DNA of 64,000 nt from Tribonema minus (Eukaryota; Sar; Xanthophyceae; Tribonematales; Tribonemataceae), in the NCBI GenBank assembly GCA_017506865.1, contig JAFCMP010000546.1:124001-188000 (forward strand), given 5' to 3'. The notes under the pieces are model-generated. The model worked only from the letters and a program-made list of their open reading frames with translations, did not search any database and was not told where the DNA came from. Positions 36,401 to 46,525 of the stretch are shown here, in pieces. Within the stretch, counting starts at the first letter, position 1. Each line of letters starts with the position of its first letter. The translations under genes were made by a program, and so were the position numbers.

Positions 36401-36895
36401 GTTGCCTTGTAGAATGATTGCTGTGCTCCAACAAGAACTCATGGGAGTGCCTGGTTTGCCACATGCACTGCGTGCATGTCGCGACAAACTTGCAGCTTCC
36501 AGCAAAGGGAGCTAGAACGTGCTACATCATACGCACGTGTGCCAGAATCAGGGACAAAAAGATCATATGCAACCAGAGCCAGGTCAGGCACACTCTCTGA
36601 AAGCTGCCCCCAAGTCCATGCAAGAGTTCAAGTTGAAGAAGAACACAGTCACCTCAGCTCACCTTATGGCTGCGTCATGAACCGCCTTCGCCGCTTCCTC
36701 TATGCTTTTGAGCTGCTGTTCATCGCTCTTTGAGCTGCGCAGCCTATCCTCAACGCGCCGCCTAGCGCCCAGCAGGCTGTGGTCATGAGCAGGGTCCCTG
36801 CCACGCCTCAGACCGCATGGCACAGTAGCTGGTCGCCGCTGCTGCAGTATCAGCCTGCGCTCGTCCACTCCCCCGAGCAAGCCGTGGTGAGCCAT
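28569..36895 (-). CDS. Arg/Ala-rich helical (coiled-coil, IQ-like) protein of unknown function, eight exons
   Basis: Exons on minus: 36895-36663 (ATG start), 34390-34179, 33127-32820, 32084-31948, 30562-30324, 30071-30004, 29389-29072 and 28680-28569 (stop TAA). Phases agree at all seven junctions. Inside the third exon, however, two clean halves are one base out of frame across a (GC)n run at 32873-32903. About 541 residues. Helical segments: RRRVEDRLRSSKSDEQQLKS, QRARDFERENRRAVAVAP, RLRRLRDAALCALVTERAW, FAEPLVTALSAARAARACAR, RLLQQTWRAWRRCAQAHLQG, GLRLLWERYLPSPPDE, RAALLLEWARRARREHVDAV, ASAAQTARLYKALSHA; the end is Gln/Pro-rich and closes with YRTSVQS. The WRAWRR stretch resembles an IQ (calmodulin-binding) helix; a cytoskeletal or flagellar role is possible but not shown. 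Exons total 1.6 kb, introns over 6.5 kb, filled with exon-edge ladders. Confidence 0.6.
30563..30930 (-). repeat. Acceptor-edge ladder before exon 30562-30324
   Basis: The acceptor region (plus strand gtctgcgcgcagaattcagc at 30561, then a G-run) recurs as gtctgcgcagcattcagcgg at about 30723, ggctgcgcagcgttcagcgg at 30820 and ggctgcgcagcattcagcgc at 30911. All have a G-run next to them, which is the C-rich pyrimidine tract in sense. The phrase gtcagagaatccggaa accompanies each unit. Spacing about 90-160 nt. Confidence 0.85.
31020..31056 (+). repeat. Interstitial telomere-like (CCCTAA)n array
   Basis: Four units (accctaaccctaaccctaac and on) in the intron between exons 31948-32084 and 30324-30562. 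Confidence 0.9.
31397..31947 (-). repeat. Donor-edge ladder of exon 32084-31948
   Basis: The exon end (plus gcaccttcgtccggcggcga, then cggcaggtagcgctccca) is true at 31945 and copied at about 31787, 31643 and 31401. All four keep the donor GACGAAG|GTGC in sense. Copies at 31401 and 31787 extend through ggtagcgctcccacc; the one at 31643 is more altered. Confidence 0.9.
32196..32262 (-). repeat. Acceptor-edge copy of exon 32084-31948
   Basis: The stretch gcctggcgcagggggcagcg, then gagcgcgcg and a cag-agtcagccgct end, at 32208-32260 repeats 32083-32143. The acceptor CTGCGCCAG|GCG is intact in both. Confidence 0.9.
32873..32903 (-). repeat. (GC)n dinucleotide run inside an exon
   Basis: About 14-15 GC units split exon 33127-32820 into two parts in different frames (upstream part ...NFLARVVTKFVRAVA; downstream part AALLTTFLSAAYADNPL). 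One unit more, or two fewer, would restore the frame. Confidence 0.85.
33240..33860 (-). repeat. Acceptor-edge ladder of exon 33127-32820, with telomere-like motifs in each unit
   Basis: The exon start (gcggcgtcgcgcaggcgccg, then the acceptor gcgtctgcgcggcagcgctc at 33124-33143) is copied at about 33280-33325, 33445-33478, 33605-33675 and 33808-33845. Units at 33240, 33580 and 33778 carry ggttagggttaggg-type text followed by tggaggcgcacggcg-like exon sequence. A G-run (C-tract in sense) follows several. The more distant copies are AT-enriched and degraded. Confidence 0.85.
34470..35110 (-). repeat. Acceptor-edge ladder of exon 34390-34179
   Basis: The exon start (plus cgcggcggttctcgcgctcg, aagtcgcgcgcgcgctgcgc and acceptor gcttgctgcgcag) is true at 34336-34399. 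Copies lie at about 34487-34558, 34768-34834 and 35068-35110. The acceptor phrase cttgctgcgcag survives in the first two copies and is cttgctgcaccacag in the last. Spacing about 155-300 nt, with decay increasing outward. Confidence 0.9.
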
Positions 36896-37796
36896 GCCGG
36901 CACTGATGCTCTCTGCGGCGGCGGCATGAATGAATCGACAGTTTTTTAAAATCCGTTACTTGGAGAAATTTCAAGACGCTCAAAAACAAGGGACACATCG
37001 TTGGAAGAGCGTTCAGGACCCGCGAAGGCAGGGTGCGAACCCCACACACAGAGAGAGGCCTAGAGAAGCAGCAGCGTGCTCACGAGCGGTTCGGAAAAGC
37101 ATCGTGCCCAGTCCCGCTTCGTTGAAGCAAAGGCCTATCCTATTCTGCGCGGCATAACTGACACCATCCACTCGCGACATCGCGAGCCGCAGACAGGAGC
37201 TGAAACAGCTAGAAAGCAGGTCAAGCAGAGCTGGCTGGCACAGCACCAATTGAAGCCACTACAGGAGCCATGACAGGTGAGCACAGCTGACCGTGGTAAA
37301 ACGGAGGTCAAATAGATCATCAACCTCAGAAGCCATTGGTTGACGTTGATGGCGATGGCAGCAGCACAAGCGCGGGACGTCATGAAGGATTCTTGTACAC
37401 CTTCTGCAACGATGCTGCATGCCTATGGTGCTTTGCTGGCTTGGCGCTAGCATTCGAGGTCGACAGCGATCTATCGTGCCGTAGGGCCATGTTGCGTGAA
37501 CGGCGGCCTTCCGAAAAAGCAGCAGACACTGGCCGGCGCACGCTGCAGAGGACACCGCTTTTGCTACCCACATTTTCCTACGTGAGAACCATCGCGGTCA
37601 GAGAGGCAGGCGGTCTCAACATAAAGCTCGCTTTGGAAGGTCCTGCGAGCTCTGCACTTAAGAGAGCGTTCCTCGCCTCTGCGGCGTTCTCAGCTGAGCC
37701 ACTGACACACGTGCAGCTTCCGCCAGTGCACCATACGCCGAGTGTGCTTCCAAGCCACTAGTCACTCACACTTCTGCATCCCCGCTTGCAACAGGC
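36896..37796. other. Divergent interval between the helical-protein gene and the kinase
   Basis: About 900 bp lie between the two start codons (minus 36895, plus 37797). One plus-strand frame (37336-37761) is open but begins without ATG and looks unlike a protein. No repeat noted. Confidence 0.5.
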
Positions 37797-40700
37797 ATGA
37801 ACTCCCCGGAGCCTCGCAGAGCCCAGCAACCGCAACATCAACAACAGACGGAAGAAACTCTGATTCGAGGCGCCGACGGCAGCAAGCAGCGGCAGGTGAC
37901 GATCGATGGCTTCACGTTCAGGGTGCCGGCGAGATATCGGAGGCTGCGGGCGCTGGGGCGTGGCAGTTTCGGTCTCGTGTGCATGGCGCAGGACTCGGTC
38001 ACGGGAGGCTCCGTCGCTATCAAAAAAATATCGCCCATCTCGGCCGATGCCGTGGACGCCCGATACGCGCTGAGGGAGATCATGGTGCTGCGGGAGGCGG
38101 GCCTGCACGAGAACATCGTGACAGTGCATGACGTCAGCTACGACTCCAAAGACGACGCCGTCTACATCATCATGGAACTGCTGGCTAGCGACCTGCACAG
38201 GTGCGATTGTGACATAAGTGTGCAACATCATTGGCACGAGGACTGCTCATCTATATCTATGTAGTATTTTGAGTCATCAATGTCATGCTATTGCTACCAG
38301 CAGCAATGCACCTGCCAGTAGGGGTCGTAACCCCCCAGAACCTCATCCATCACCCACAGATGTCAGAATCCACGCACGATGCACTTGCGCGCACCTGCAG
38401 ACGCTGCTGTCACTGGTTGTGTCTTTCTGCCTTTCTCGGCACGCCACGCGCGTAATCGCATGATTGGCTGCAGAGCTCCCTCCGTGTTGACTTTCTGACA
38501 CAAGCGGCATCCTCTCTCGTAGGCGTGACGCACACTGTTTAGCGTCATTGTAGAGACTGCGCGCAGGCGCAGCCCGCTCGATGTACAACAACAGCACACA
38601 GACACACGCGCGTGCTCACAAATGCTGCCCGTGCACACAACCTCACAACACATGTCGTTTGCATCCTCTGCACCGCAACTATCGCTGACCCCCCCCCCCC
38701 CCCCCCCCCCGCCCTGCCCCACCCCCAGGGTCAACGCCTCGCCCCAGCCGCTATCCGAGGACCACCTCTGCGTCTTCATGCTGCAGCTGCTGCGCGGCGT
38801 CGCGCACCTCCACGAGAGCGGCGTGCTGCACCGCGACATCAAGGTGAGCGCTGCTGCCTCGAATGCTAAATAGCGTGCTCTACAGAAGTCTTTTGATCAG
38901 CACCCATGCCTCGAATGCTAAGTCGCGTGCACGCAGAAGTCTTCTGACTAGCACCCATGTTTCGAATGCTAAGTAGCGTGCACACAGCAGTCTTTTGACT
39001 TGCACCCATGCCTCGAATGCTAAATAGCGTGCGCACAGAAGCCTCTTGATTGCTGTGGATATGGTGGCACTGTTTGACTGGTGGCCAATGACAGCAGCAG
39101 CGGCGACCACGGTCATTTGTGGAAGGCACTTGGGGCTAATCACACCTTGTCACCTAGAGCTCTACGATCTTTTGATTCGTTTCCATCAAGGTGAGCGCTG
39201 CGCCACTAGTGCGGTTGTTCCGTGCGCGTGCGCGGTTCGCATATGGCGACATCGGAGAATATCATGATGCAGACGTTCGCTCTGGCCTTGCTGAGCATCA
39301 CCCGCGCTCTGGCTGACGCAACGCCGCGTTTACGCACTTCACCCTTCTCAATGCCGCCACAGCCCGCGAACCTCCTGGTCTCGCGCGAGTGCGACGTGCG
39401 CATCTCCGACTTCGGCCTCGCGCGCGCGATCGGCAGATGTTCGCTCTCTGACTTTGCTGAGCATCACCCGCGCACCAGCTGACGCGAGCGCCACATTTAC
39501 GCACCCACGCTTCTCTCAACGCTGCGACAGCCCGCCAACCTCCTGGTCTCGCGCGAGTGCGACCTGCGCATCTCCGACTTCGGCCTCGCGCGCGCGATAG
39601 GCGCGCCCGCGACCGACCCCGCCGCTGCCGACGCCGACCTGACGGAGCACGTGGTCACGCGCTGGTACCGCCCCCCTGAGCTGATGCTCAGCAGGAACAG
39701 GGCGTACGACGCCGCGGTTGACATGTGGAGCGTGGGCTGCGTCTTCGCGGAGCTGCTCGGGCGCAAGCCCATGTTTCCAGGTGCGCAAGCGGCGCTTGCT
39801 TCTTGTTGTTGTTAGCGCGGCGTGAGCGCGGCGCAGAACGCGTACGCGAGTGGACTCGCAGAGTGCGGCGAGCCGCGTACACCTGCTAGCGCGGCTTGGC
39901 AGCACGTAGAAATCGCTCGTGGAGTGCGTGGGGGAGCTTACGCAGCGAGCTGCCTGAGAAGCGAGACTGCGCTGGCAGACGCCTCCCTCCTCTGCGCTGT
40001 GCCGTGGGGCAGCAAGCAGAGTGCGTGTGCAGCCTGCTCACACACCCCCCCCTCCCCACCCCCCACACCCCCCCTCTTCAGGCCGCAACTTCCTGCACCA
40101 GTTGAAGTTGATCTTCGAGGTCCTCGGCGCGCCGGCCGCGCCGGAGACGGTCCACATCAAGGGCGTGCACGCGCGCAAGTTCCTGCGCAGCGTGCAGGGG
40201 CAGGCGCCTAAGCCCTGGAAGGAGGCGTTTCCGGAGGCGTCGGAGGCGGCGCTGGATCTGCTCTCAGGTGCGCGCGCGCGCTCGGGTGTCTGTCTCGCTT
40301 TTGGGGGGGCTGCCTCTGTAGTGCTTGTCTCGTTCGTGAGGCCGTCTCTGGAGTGCCGGCGGCGCTGCTGACATATCCTAATGTAGGTGCGTGTGGAGGC
40401 GGCGCTGCCGCTGCCGAGGCATCGGAGACTGCTCTGGATCTGCTCTCAGGTGGGCACGCGCGCGCGGGCACTGCGGCTGTCTGGCCCGCTTAGTGGGGGA
40501 TTGTCGAAGTAGTGTTGGTGGTGATGTGGAGCGCAGCTGCGACCCCTAACCCTAACCCTAACCCTAAGAAAGCGTTCGCGCACCTTGAGGGGGGCGCTAG
40601 CGGGGGGGCTTGCCGGCCTGTACCAAGCGCCGTTGTTGATGGTATACTATGTTGACCGTCAGCAGGCGAGCTCGCTGGCGTCGCGCGCAGGCGACTGGCA

Positions 40701-41193
40701 CGCAGCCGATGGATATTGCGATGACACATCTGCCGGTGTTGCACAAACGCATGGTCCTCAACCACAGTCTGCTTAACTCCACGACTTCCGCGCGGCACGC
40801 ACGCTGACAGCACCCCACACGGTGCTTACCGCTACGCGCACACGTGATTTTGAATGCGCCCGGACGCCGGTGGCGCTCCTTGAAGCCAAGTCTGATGAGC
40901 GCTGCGTGCCGCACAACCGCACTCAACATAAATCTATGCCTGACACGTGCGCGCGTCACCCCCCCCCCCCTCCTCCCTCATGCAGGCCTCCTGGTTTTCG
41001 ACCCCGCGAAGCGCCTGACCGCGCGCGCCGCGCTCTCGCACCGCTTCTTTGAGCCCTACCTACACGTCGCGTTCACGGAGCCGGAGCCGTTCCTCGGCGT
41101 GGACCTGTCCTTCGAGAACCCCGGGACGACCGTCAAGCACATCAAGGCGCTCATCATGCGCGAGGTGGAGCTGTACAAGCGCGCCTCGGACGC

Positions 41194-41230
<37 letters not shown>

Positions 41231-42766
41231 ATCATGCGCGGCGAGGGCCTGGAGTTGCCGCCTGAGAAGGCAGCGGCGGCGTTCGGCGGCAGCAGCGGCA
41301 GCGGCGGCGGCGGCGGCGCGCTGTCGCCGTCGTGCGCGCTGCGCGCGCGCACCAAGTCCACGTGCTCGCGCATCAGCACCGACGCGACGTCCGTGCTGAG
41401 CCGCGAAGACAGCGTCGAGCTCATGCGGCAGCGCCTCGGCGGCAGCGGCGCGCGCCGCCACCGCACGCTGTACACAGACAGCAGCAGCAGCAGCAGCGGC
41501 AGCAGCGGCGGCGGTGGCGGCGGCGGCGGCGGCGGCGGTGCCGGCCGCAGCCAGTCCGCGGGCCACGTTCGCAGCGGCAGCAGCAGCAGCAGCAGCAGCG
41601 GCAGCAGCAGCGTTGGCGGCGACAATGGGGGCAGCAGCACCGTAGGCGACGTTGGCGTCGGTCCCACGGTTAACAGCCCAGTGCCTGTAGCAGTTGCGGC
41701 GGAGGCGCACACCACTTCATTGCCGGATGTCAACACGCGCAGCGTCGCTACCGCTCCTGTGCCACCTGCCGGCAAAGCCAGCGTGACGCGGTTCGTGCGC
41801 TCGACGTGGCGCCTGCCGCGGCGGCGCCCCGCGGCCGCCGCTGCTGCTGCTGCTGCGGCGGCGCCTGCGCATGACTCCCAGGAGCCTGCGGCGGCGGCAA
41901 CCGCGGCGCCCGCCGCTGCTGCGCAGGTCTCCCGACTGTCCTCCGCCAACCTGGCGCTGCTGGAGAGCAGTAGGGCTGGCGGCGCTGCGGGCGGCGGCGC
42001 TGATGCCAGCCACAGCCGCGGCGGCGGCGGCGGCAGCGGTGCGCTGGCGTGGGTGCGCAGTCACGCGTCGCTCAATAGCGCGCGCTCCTCCGCGGGCGGC
42101 AAGCGCGGCGCGGCGGTGGCGGCGGACGCGCTGCCGCCCATCGCGCAGCCGCTGCGGCGCGCGCTCTCCCGGCAGCGCACGGCGAGCACGCCGCACAGCC
42201 CGGTCTCGCCCATGTCCACGGCTGATGGCGGCGGCGGCGGCGCGCTGTCGTGGCTGCGCGGCAGCTCGTCGTTCATTCACGAGAGCGGCGGTGCGCGCCG
42301 CCGCGGCCACCGTCGCGCGCGCACCGCCGACTCGCTGCCCGCGTACGACAAGCTCGTCCCCGTCGTCCCCGACACGCCGTCGTCCGTCGGCGGCTGCAGC
42401 ACCGCGGCCCCCGCGCACGGCAACGTCAAGGCACTGGCAGACACCGCGGAGGAGCCCTGCGATGGCGGCGGCGGCGGCGGCGGTGCTGCTGCCACTGGCG
42501 GCAGCAGCAGCGGCGGCGGCGGCGGACGTCGCGGGCTCCACTGGCTGCGGCGACCGCGCGGCTCAGCCACGCGCGCGACGCCGGCGGCGGCGGCGGCGGC
42601 AGCAGCAGCGCCGTTTCACACCACCAGCGGCTTTGTGGCCGGCGGCAGCAGCGTCGTCAGGCCACGCCGCGGCGGCGGCGACGCTGAGACATGCAGCCGA
42701 TCGTCGCGCTTGTCCGGGTCCAGCGGTCTGTCGGCGCTGCTGCGCGTGCTGCCGCGGCGCGCGTGA
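37797..42766 (+). CDS. MAP-kinase-like Ser/Thr protein kinase with TEH activation motif and long low-complexity tail
   Basis: Exons 37797-38200, 38729-38843, 39531-39780, 40082-40267 and 40986-42766 (stop TGA); in phase, 2,736 nt, 911 residues. Kinase signatures: Gly loop GRGSFG (54-59), VAIKK with K76, catalytic loop HRDIKPANLL (169-178, D171), DFG at 189-191 in RISDFGLAR, then [38 protein letters not shown] and [17 protein letters not shown]. The activation loop places it with MAP kinases (usual TEY or TDY), but Tyr is replaced by His213, so dual phosphorylation on Thr and Tyr is not possible at this site. From about residue 345 the tail is Ser/Gly/Ala-rich with R-x-x-S clusters and no domain, encoded by one exon. 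Canonical MAPKs are about 370 residues, so more than half of this protein is extension. Introns 2, 3 and 4 carry exon-edge copies. Confidence 0.9.
38857..39050 (+). repeat. Minisatellite, four units of about 50-57 nt, in kinase intron 2
   Basis: Units share cgaatgctaa-t-gcgtgc and cacagaagtcttttga, starting at about 38857, 38913, 38963 and 39015. The last unit continues into dispersed repeat copy B, and copy A at 22326 carries one similar unit (gaacgctaaaagcttgcaca). Confidence 0.85.
39022..39190 (+). repeat. Dispersed repeat, copy B, ending at a donor-edge copy
   Basis: Counterpart of 22326-22500. It ends in ttgattcgtttccatcaagg followed by tgagcgctgcgcc (39190-39203). That end copies the true exon 2 donor (gacatcaaggtgagcgctgc at 38835), giving a second consensus ATCAAG|GTGAGC in the same intron. 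Confidence 0.75.
39268..39530 (+). repeat. Tandem duplication over the acceptor of kinase exon 3
   Basis: Unit 1 (about 39268-39437) and unit 2 (about 39438-39610) are collinear: both have ttcgctct--ctttgctgagcatcacccgcgc-type intron text, then ca-cgacag-type acceptor, then cccgc-aacctcctggtctcg and the DFG-coding stretch. Unit 1 keeps the acceptor (CCGCCACAG|CCC) and 24 codons in frame, with one visible change (Leu185 to Val). It then runs into unit 2 with no donor. Confidence 0.9.
40409..40454 (+). repeat. Donor-edge copy of kinase exon 4
   Basis: gaggcatcggagactgctct and ggatctgctctcaggtgggc repeat the true exon end at 40233-40272 (ggaggcgtcggaggcggcgc, tggatctgctctcaggtgcg). The donor CTCAG|GTGGGC is intact and an AG lies upstream at 40386, so a cryptic exon is possible. 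Confidence 0.9.
40541..40567 (+). repeat. Telomere-like (CCCTAA)n array in kinase intron 4
   Basis: Four units in gene sense CCCTAAC, about 420 nt upstream of the last exon. Confidence 0.9.
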
Positions 42767-44701
42767 GCCTCTGCCAGCGACGTTGGTTCTGGCCATCCTC
42801 TTTAGTGGCGGCTGTGGCAGCGGCGGCGGCGGCGGCAACAGCGGCAGCAGCGGCGGCAGTGGCTCGCAGTGCTGCCAGCAATGTTGCACTGGTTTGCAGT
42901 GCTGTTGAGCACTGCAGCATTGTTCAGACAGGCAGGCGCCGCGCAGCCGCTGACCGCAAGGGGCGGGGGTCTTGTAAGTTCGTCTGTTGTACATACTTTT
43001 TGCGTGGGCGGGTTTACACACACACTGGCGGCTTGAGACGCGCCGCGGTGACGGTGGCGGCGGCGGCAGCAGTGGCGGCGGCCGCAGCGGCGGCGGCAGC
43101 GGCGATTCCTTGCAGCGTTGTTGCCGCCAGCGCCGTTGCCGCCAATGCGTGCATGCGCGCGCGCGTCACATGGTGCAGGTGATGAGCTCCCACTTGCACT
43201 CTGGCGGCAGCGCGCGCTTGCGCTGACCCCAGCCCTAGTTGTGCGCAGTAGGTAGGTACCTCTTCCAGTTGGCCACACGCGCGCGCAGAACGGGGAGTTC
43301 GCTGTCTTGATCCCCGCGCACGCGCGTGCGCGCATCTGTGTTCTTTGCTGTGCCGGGGGGGAGCCCCTTCACGGGGTCCCCCTCCGCTCAGCGGAGCGTC
43401 ACAACCTCACACACACTTCAAGTGTCATTTTGGCGGCGAGTCCGGACAGTTCCACATGCCCCCGCATCGCCGGCGGCCACAGGGTTAGGGTTAGGGTTAG
43501 GCCAACCCTAATTTCAGATCTAGCCCTAATCCACAGCACCACACACACACCACCCTAGAGCAGGAGATCCCCAGCAGTTTGTCACTTAGCTTGCGGAGGA
43601 GGGACTGCCCCCCCCCCCCCGTTCTCGAGCGCCGCCTTTACACAAAAGTACTGATAGCCAAGTGTCCCGTGATGCAAGTGAGCGTGTGAGGCTGGTTTGT
43701 CGGGCATGGAGAGCGTGGTATTTTGCCATAGATGGCTCGCCCTGGGAGCCCTGTCTGTTATGAATGTCTTGCCACATGAATGGCACATGTTTCGACCCCC
43801 GTCCGCCCACGTGCCTCTTTTCCTCCTCTTGCCCGTTGTTGCGCTTATTGGAGGCTGTTTGCCCTGTGTGCTTTCAGCTGCATTGCAGTGCGCGACCCCC
43901 CTTTCTCATTCGCTTGTACAACATGGTTGCTGGGGGTTGCTGACTGGGACGTGTACTGTGTCCACCTGTCTATAGGCCTTGTCCACCTCTTAACCTCCTG
44001 CACTGCACATACATTCCTTCCTTTTTCCCATGCGCATCATTTGGGAGCCCTATCAATGCAGAATGATCACAATGTCTACTAGTAGAGAGAAGGTCGACAA
44101 CACCCACTTTCCATTTTATTGCTATGTTTGACAGGTGGTGCTCTGGGCAAGAGTTGGGCAATGTGTGGTTTCCCACTCTCCATGCTTCTTTATCGCAGGC
44201 CAAAAGGCCCCGTCTACATGCATGCTCTTTACCGGCCCATGAACATATTCTTTGCCTGCTGGTTGAATGGACCTGAAAACAGGACCTGGTCTTTGAGAGA
44301 CACAATGAGCTGCATGCAGCGAGGGCTCGTATGGCTGTTCGGGAAGCAGTGGTGCGCTTTGTTCAAGAGTGACAAGTCCGGCATCAGCAATGCAGTGGCA
44401 CTTCTCGGATACTATCACAGACTGGGCAATAACGCGCGCGCGCCTCCTCCTCTGATCTGTGCATATCTGTCTTCAACATGGCGCAAGCAGCCACCAAGAT
44501 CGGGCAGGTGCAGGCGCAGCTTTGGACTGACATTGGTCTTGTTGAAATTATGAACCTGTAACAAAGGCTGGCATGCTGGCATGCCGTTGATCTCGTGGAT
44601 ACTGTGCCTGTTCTAAACTGGCACATTTCGAAGTTGAGCCTGCATTGCAGCGCAACTGATTTGGAATGGCCTCACTGAAACAGGAAATTCTACAGCTGCT
44701 A
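42767..44701. other. Interval between kinase and the 422-residue ORF
   Basis: 42800-43200 is GCG/GGC-rich trailing sequence. 43482-43505 is a short TTAGGG array facing a CCCTAA motif at 43504. 44100-44420 on minus contains coding-like text in two frames (IAIKWKVGVVDLLSTSRH is faintly reminiscent of the end of a piggyBac-type transposase) but no intact gene; a decayed transposon is possible. Confidence 0.4.
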
Positions 44702-44792
44702 TCAGTACGCAAGCACGCGCCGCGAAGGCAGTTTTGGCAGTGCAACGCCCGTGGCGCTGCCTGCTGCATCAGTCAGTGCCGCGCCTACGTTT

Positions 44793-44855
<63 letters not shown>

Positions 44856-45970
44856 CGCTGCACGTACCGTGCCGCTGGCTCCATGCCCATGTGCAGCCGC
44901 CCCCCTGTGCACCGCACAATCGGCGGGACCGATGGCTCCGCGCAGTGGTGCACACTCTTCATGTACAAGATGCCTAGCATGTTGCGACAGGCCCCTTCGT
45001 CAGCGCCGCTGCAGCCCCCGCCGCTGCCGCCGCCGCTGCCGCTGCCGCCGCCGCCACAGTCGCCATCGCTGCAGCCGCCGCTGCGACTGTCTGAAGCAGC
45101 GCTGCCGCCTATGCCAGCCGGTGCTGTGCTGAGCAGCACACACGCGCCGCGCCGCAACGCCCGCCATATGAGCTGCAGCAGCTCCATCTGCTGCAGGGGG
45201 TCCATTGCCTCGCCGTAAGTGAGATTTGGAAAAGCAACTTCCTCCCTCCCCGCTGGCGCAGCAGGAATGCTGCTAGTTGTGCTCTGCCGGTCTGCGCTCG
45301 CAGCTGCCTGAGCATAAGAAGGTTGTGCAGATTCGGCTGGTGTAGACGCAGCATTGCGACTTGCGGCGCCAGCGAAGGAGGCCACCGCGACAGCGGCCGG
45401 CGGCGGTGAAGCAGTGGAGGCAGGCCATGTCCGGTGCTTTGCTGACAATAGAGATGTACCAGCAGATGATGAGGCAGGGGCAAGTCGGCGCTCCTCCTGC
45501 TCTCTCCGCGCTCTGAATGCTGCTCGGATGCTTGCCACATTCAATCCCTCCATCCCGCCAAACACTATGCTCCAGGCGTTGTCATCGGCCTGGTCCAGCG
45601 TCGCGGTGCGTATGCGCCCCAAGGGTGGTAGCAGCTGTTTCGTAGAAGCAGCAGGCTGGGCCGAAGCCGTGGCCGATCGCGACAAGGACCGATGTCTCCT
45701 GACGATGCGTTGGCGATTGGCACCAAAGTGCTGTGATTGCACTTGGCGAGGGCCACCGGCACAATCCACATCAATGTGTGATGGTGATGGCTCGTGTCCA
45801 GTGGAATTGAACCTCTCGTCTCTTATTTCTCGCAAGTGATTTGTCGCCGCCACATAGCTGCGGTTCAGAGTATCGCTTGGGGCTCTTATTGCGGCTGTTT
45901 GGAGCTTCCTATATCGAGCAGCATCGTTAAGAAAAGCAGCATACGAATTCGCCACGGTGTATGCGGGCAT
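44702..45970 (-). CDS. Hypothetical 422-residue single-exon protein with poly-Gln
   Basis: ATG at 45970, stop at 44702. The N-terminal third has balanced composition (MPAYTVANSYAAFLNDAARY, APSDTLNRSYVAATNHLREI, RFNSTGHEPSPSHIDVDC). An Arg/Ser patch follows, then DNAWSIVFGGMEGLNVASIR, NLTYGEAMDPLQQMELLQLI and LGILYMKSVHHCAEPSVPPI, separated by Ala/Ser- and Gly-rich stretches. A run of about 21 Gln, encoded by CAG repeats at 44797-44862, sits near the C-terminus. No domain is recognised. The length without interruption and the natural blocks argue for a real protein. In a window of intron-rich genes, a single-exon gene could be a retrocopy or belong to a mobile element. Confidence 0.55.
44797..44862 (-). 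repeat. (CAG)n run encoding poly-Gln
   Basis: About 20 CTG triplets on plus, with single CTT and CCG-type changes; read as Gln on minus. Confidence 0.9.
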
Positions 45971-46525
45971 CTTGTACCTGCAGCACCTTTGCTACTCGCA
46001 CTGCTGCCGGCGGTTCACTTATATCACACGAACGGCGGTGGATAATAAATCTCCTCTTCTTCCTTTTTTCCATGAAACCGTTGCATACAACTTTAACTGG
46101 TGACTCGCTGTGAGTTTCGAAAAGCTGGCTGATCACTCTCTCGGGTATTCAGGCAACTCAAGGACACAACCAGCGAAGGGCAGCCAGAAGCATATCATGT
46201 AAGAGTTGATCACGTTGCTTGTGCGCACCATGACCCCCGTGCACGCTGCTTGCCGTATCTGAGCTCAGAATAATTACCAGCTTCTCTTTATTTCCGTTTC
46301 CCTCTCTCGCGTGTTTGCAATACACCAGCAAATTAGGATCGGCCCGCAACCTTAGCCTTTGCGTCGCTTTCGTATGTAGATGCGCCCATCACCTGCCAGT
46401 CAAGTCTCGGGAGCGAAGCGCAGCGAATGTTGTGCTCGCCTGAGTCACCCACGCCTTGTGTGCTTCTAGCTCACATGGGTGTGCTGCCCGCGATCATTGT
46501 TTGCGTACATAACAGTAGCATAGCT

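Noticed and set aside
37336..37761. 141-residue plus-strand frame before the kinase
   Set aside because: Begins with TTG rather than ATG, ends just before the kinase ATG, and has no conserved-looking text.
44119..44553. 144-residue plus-strand frame
   Set aside because: No ATG at the start of the open frame; the opposite strand looks slightly more protein-like. At best a decayed transposon; not annotated as a gene.
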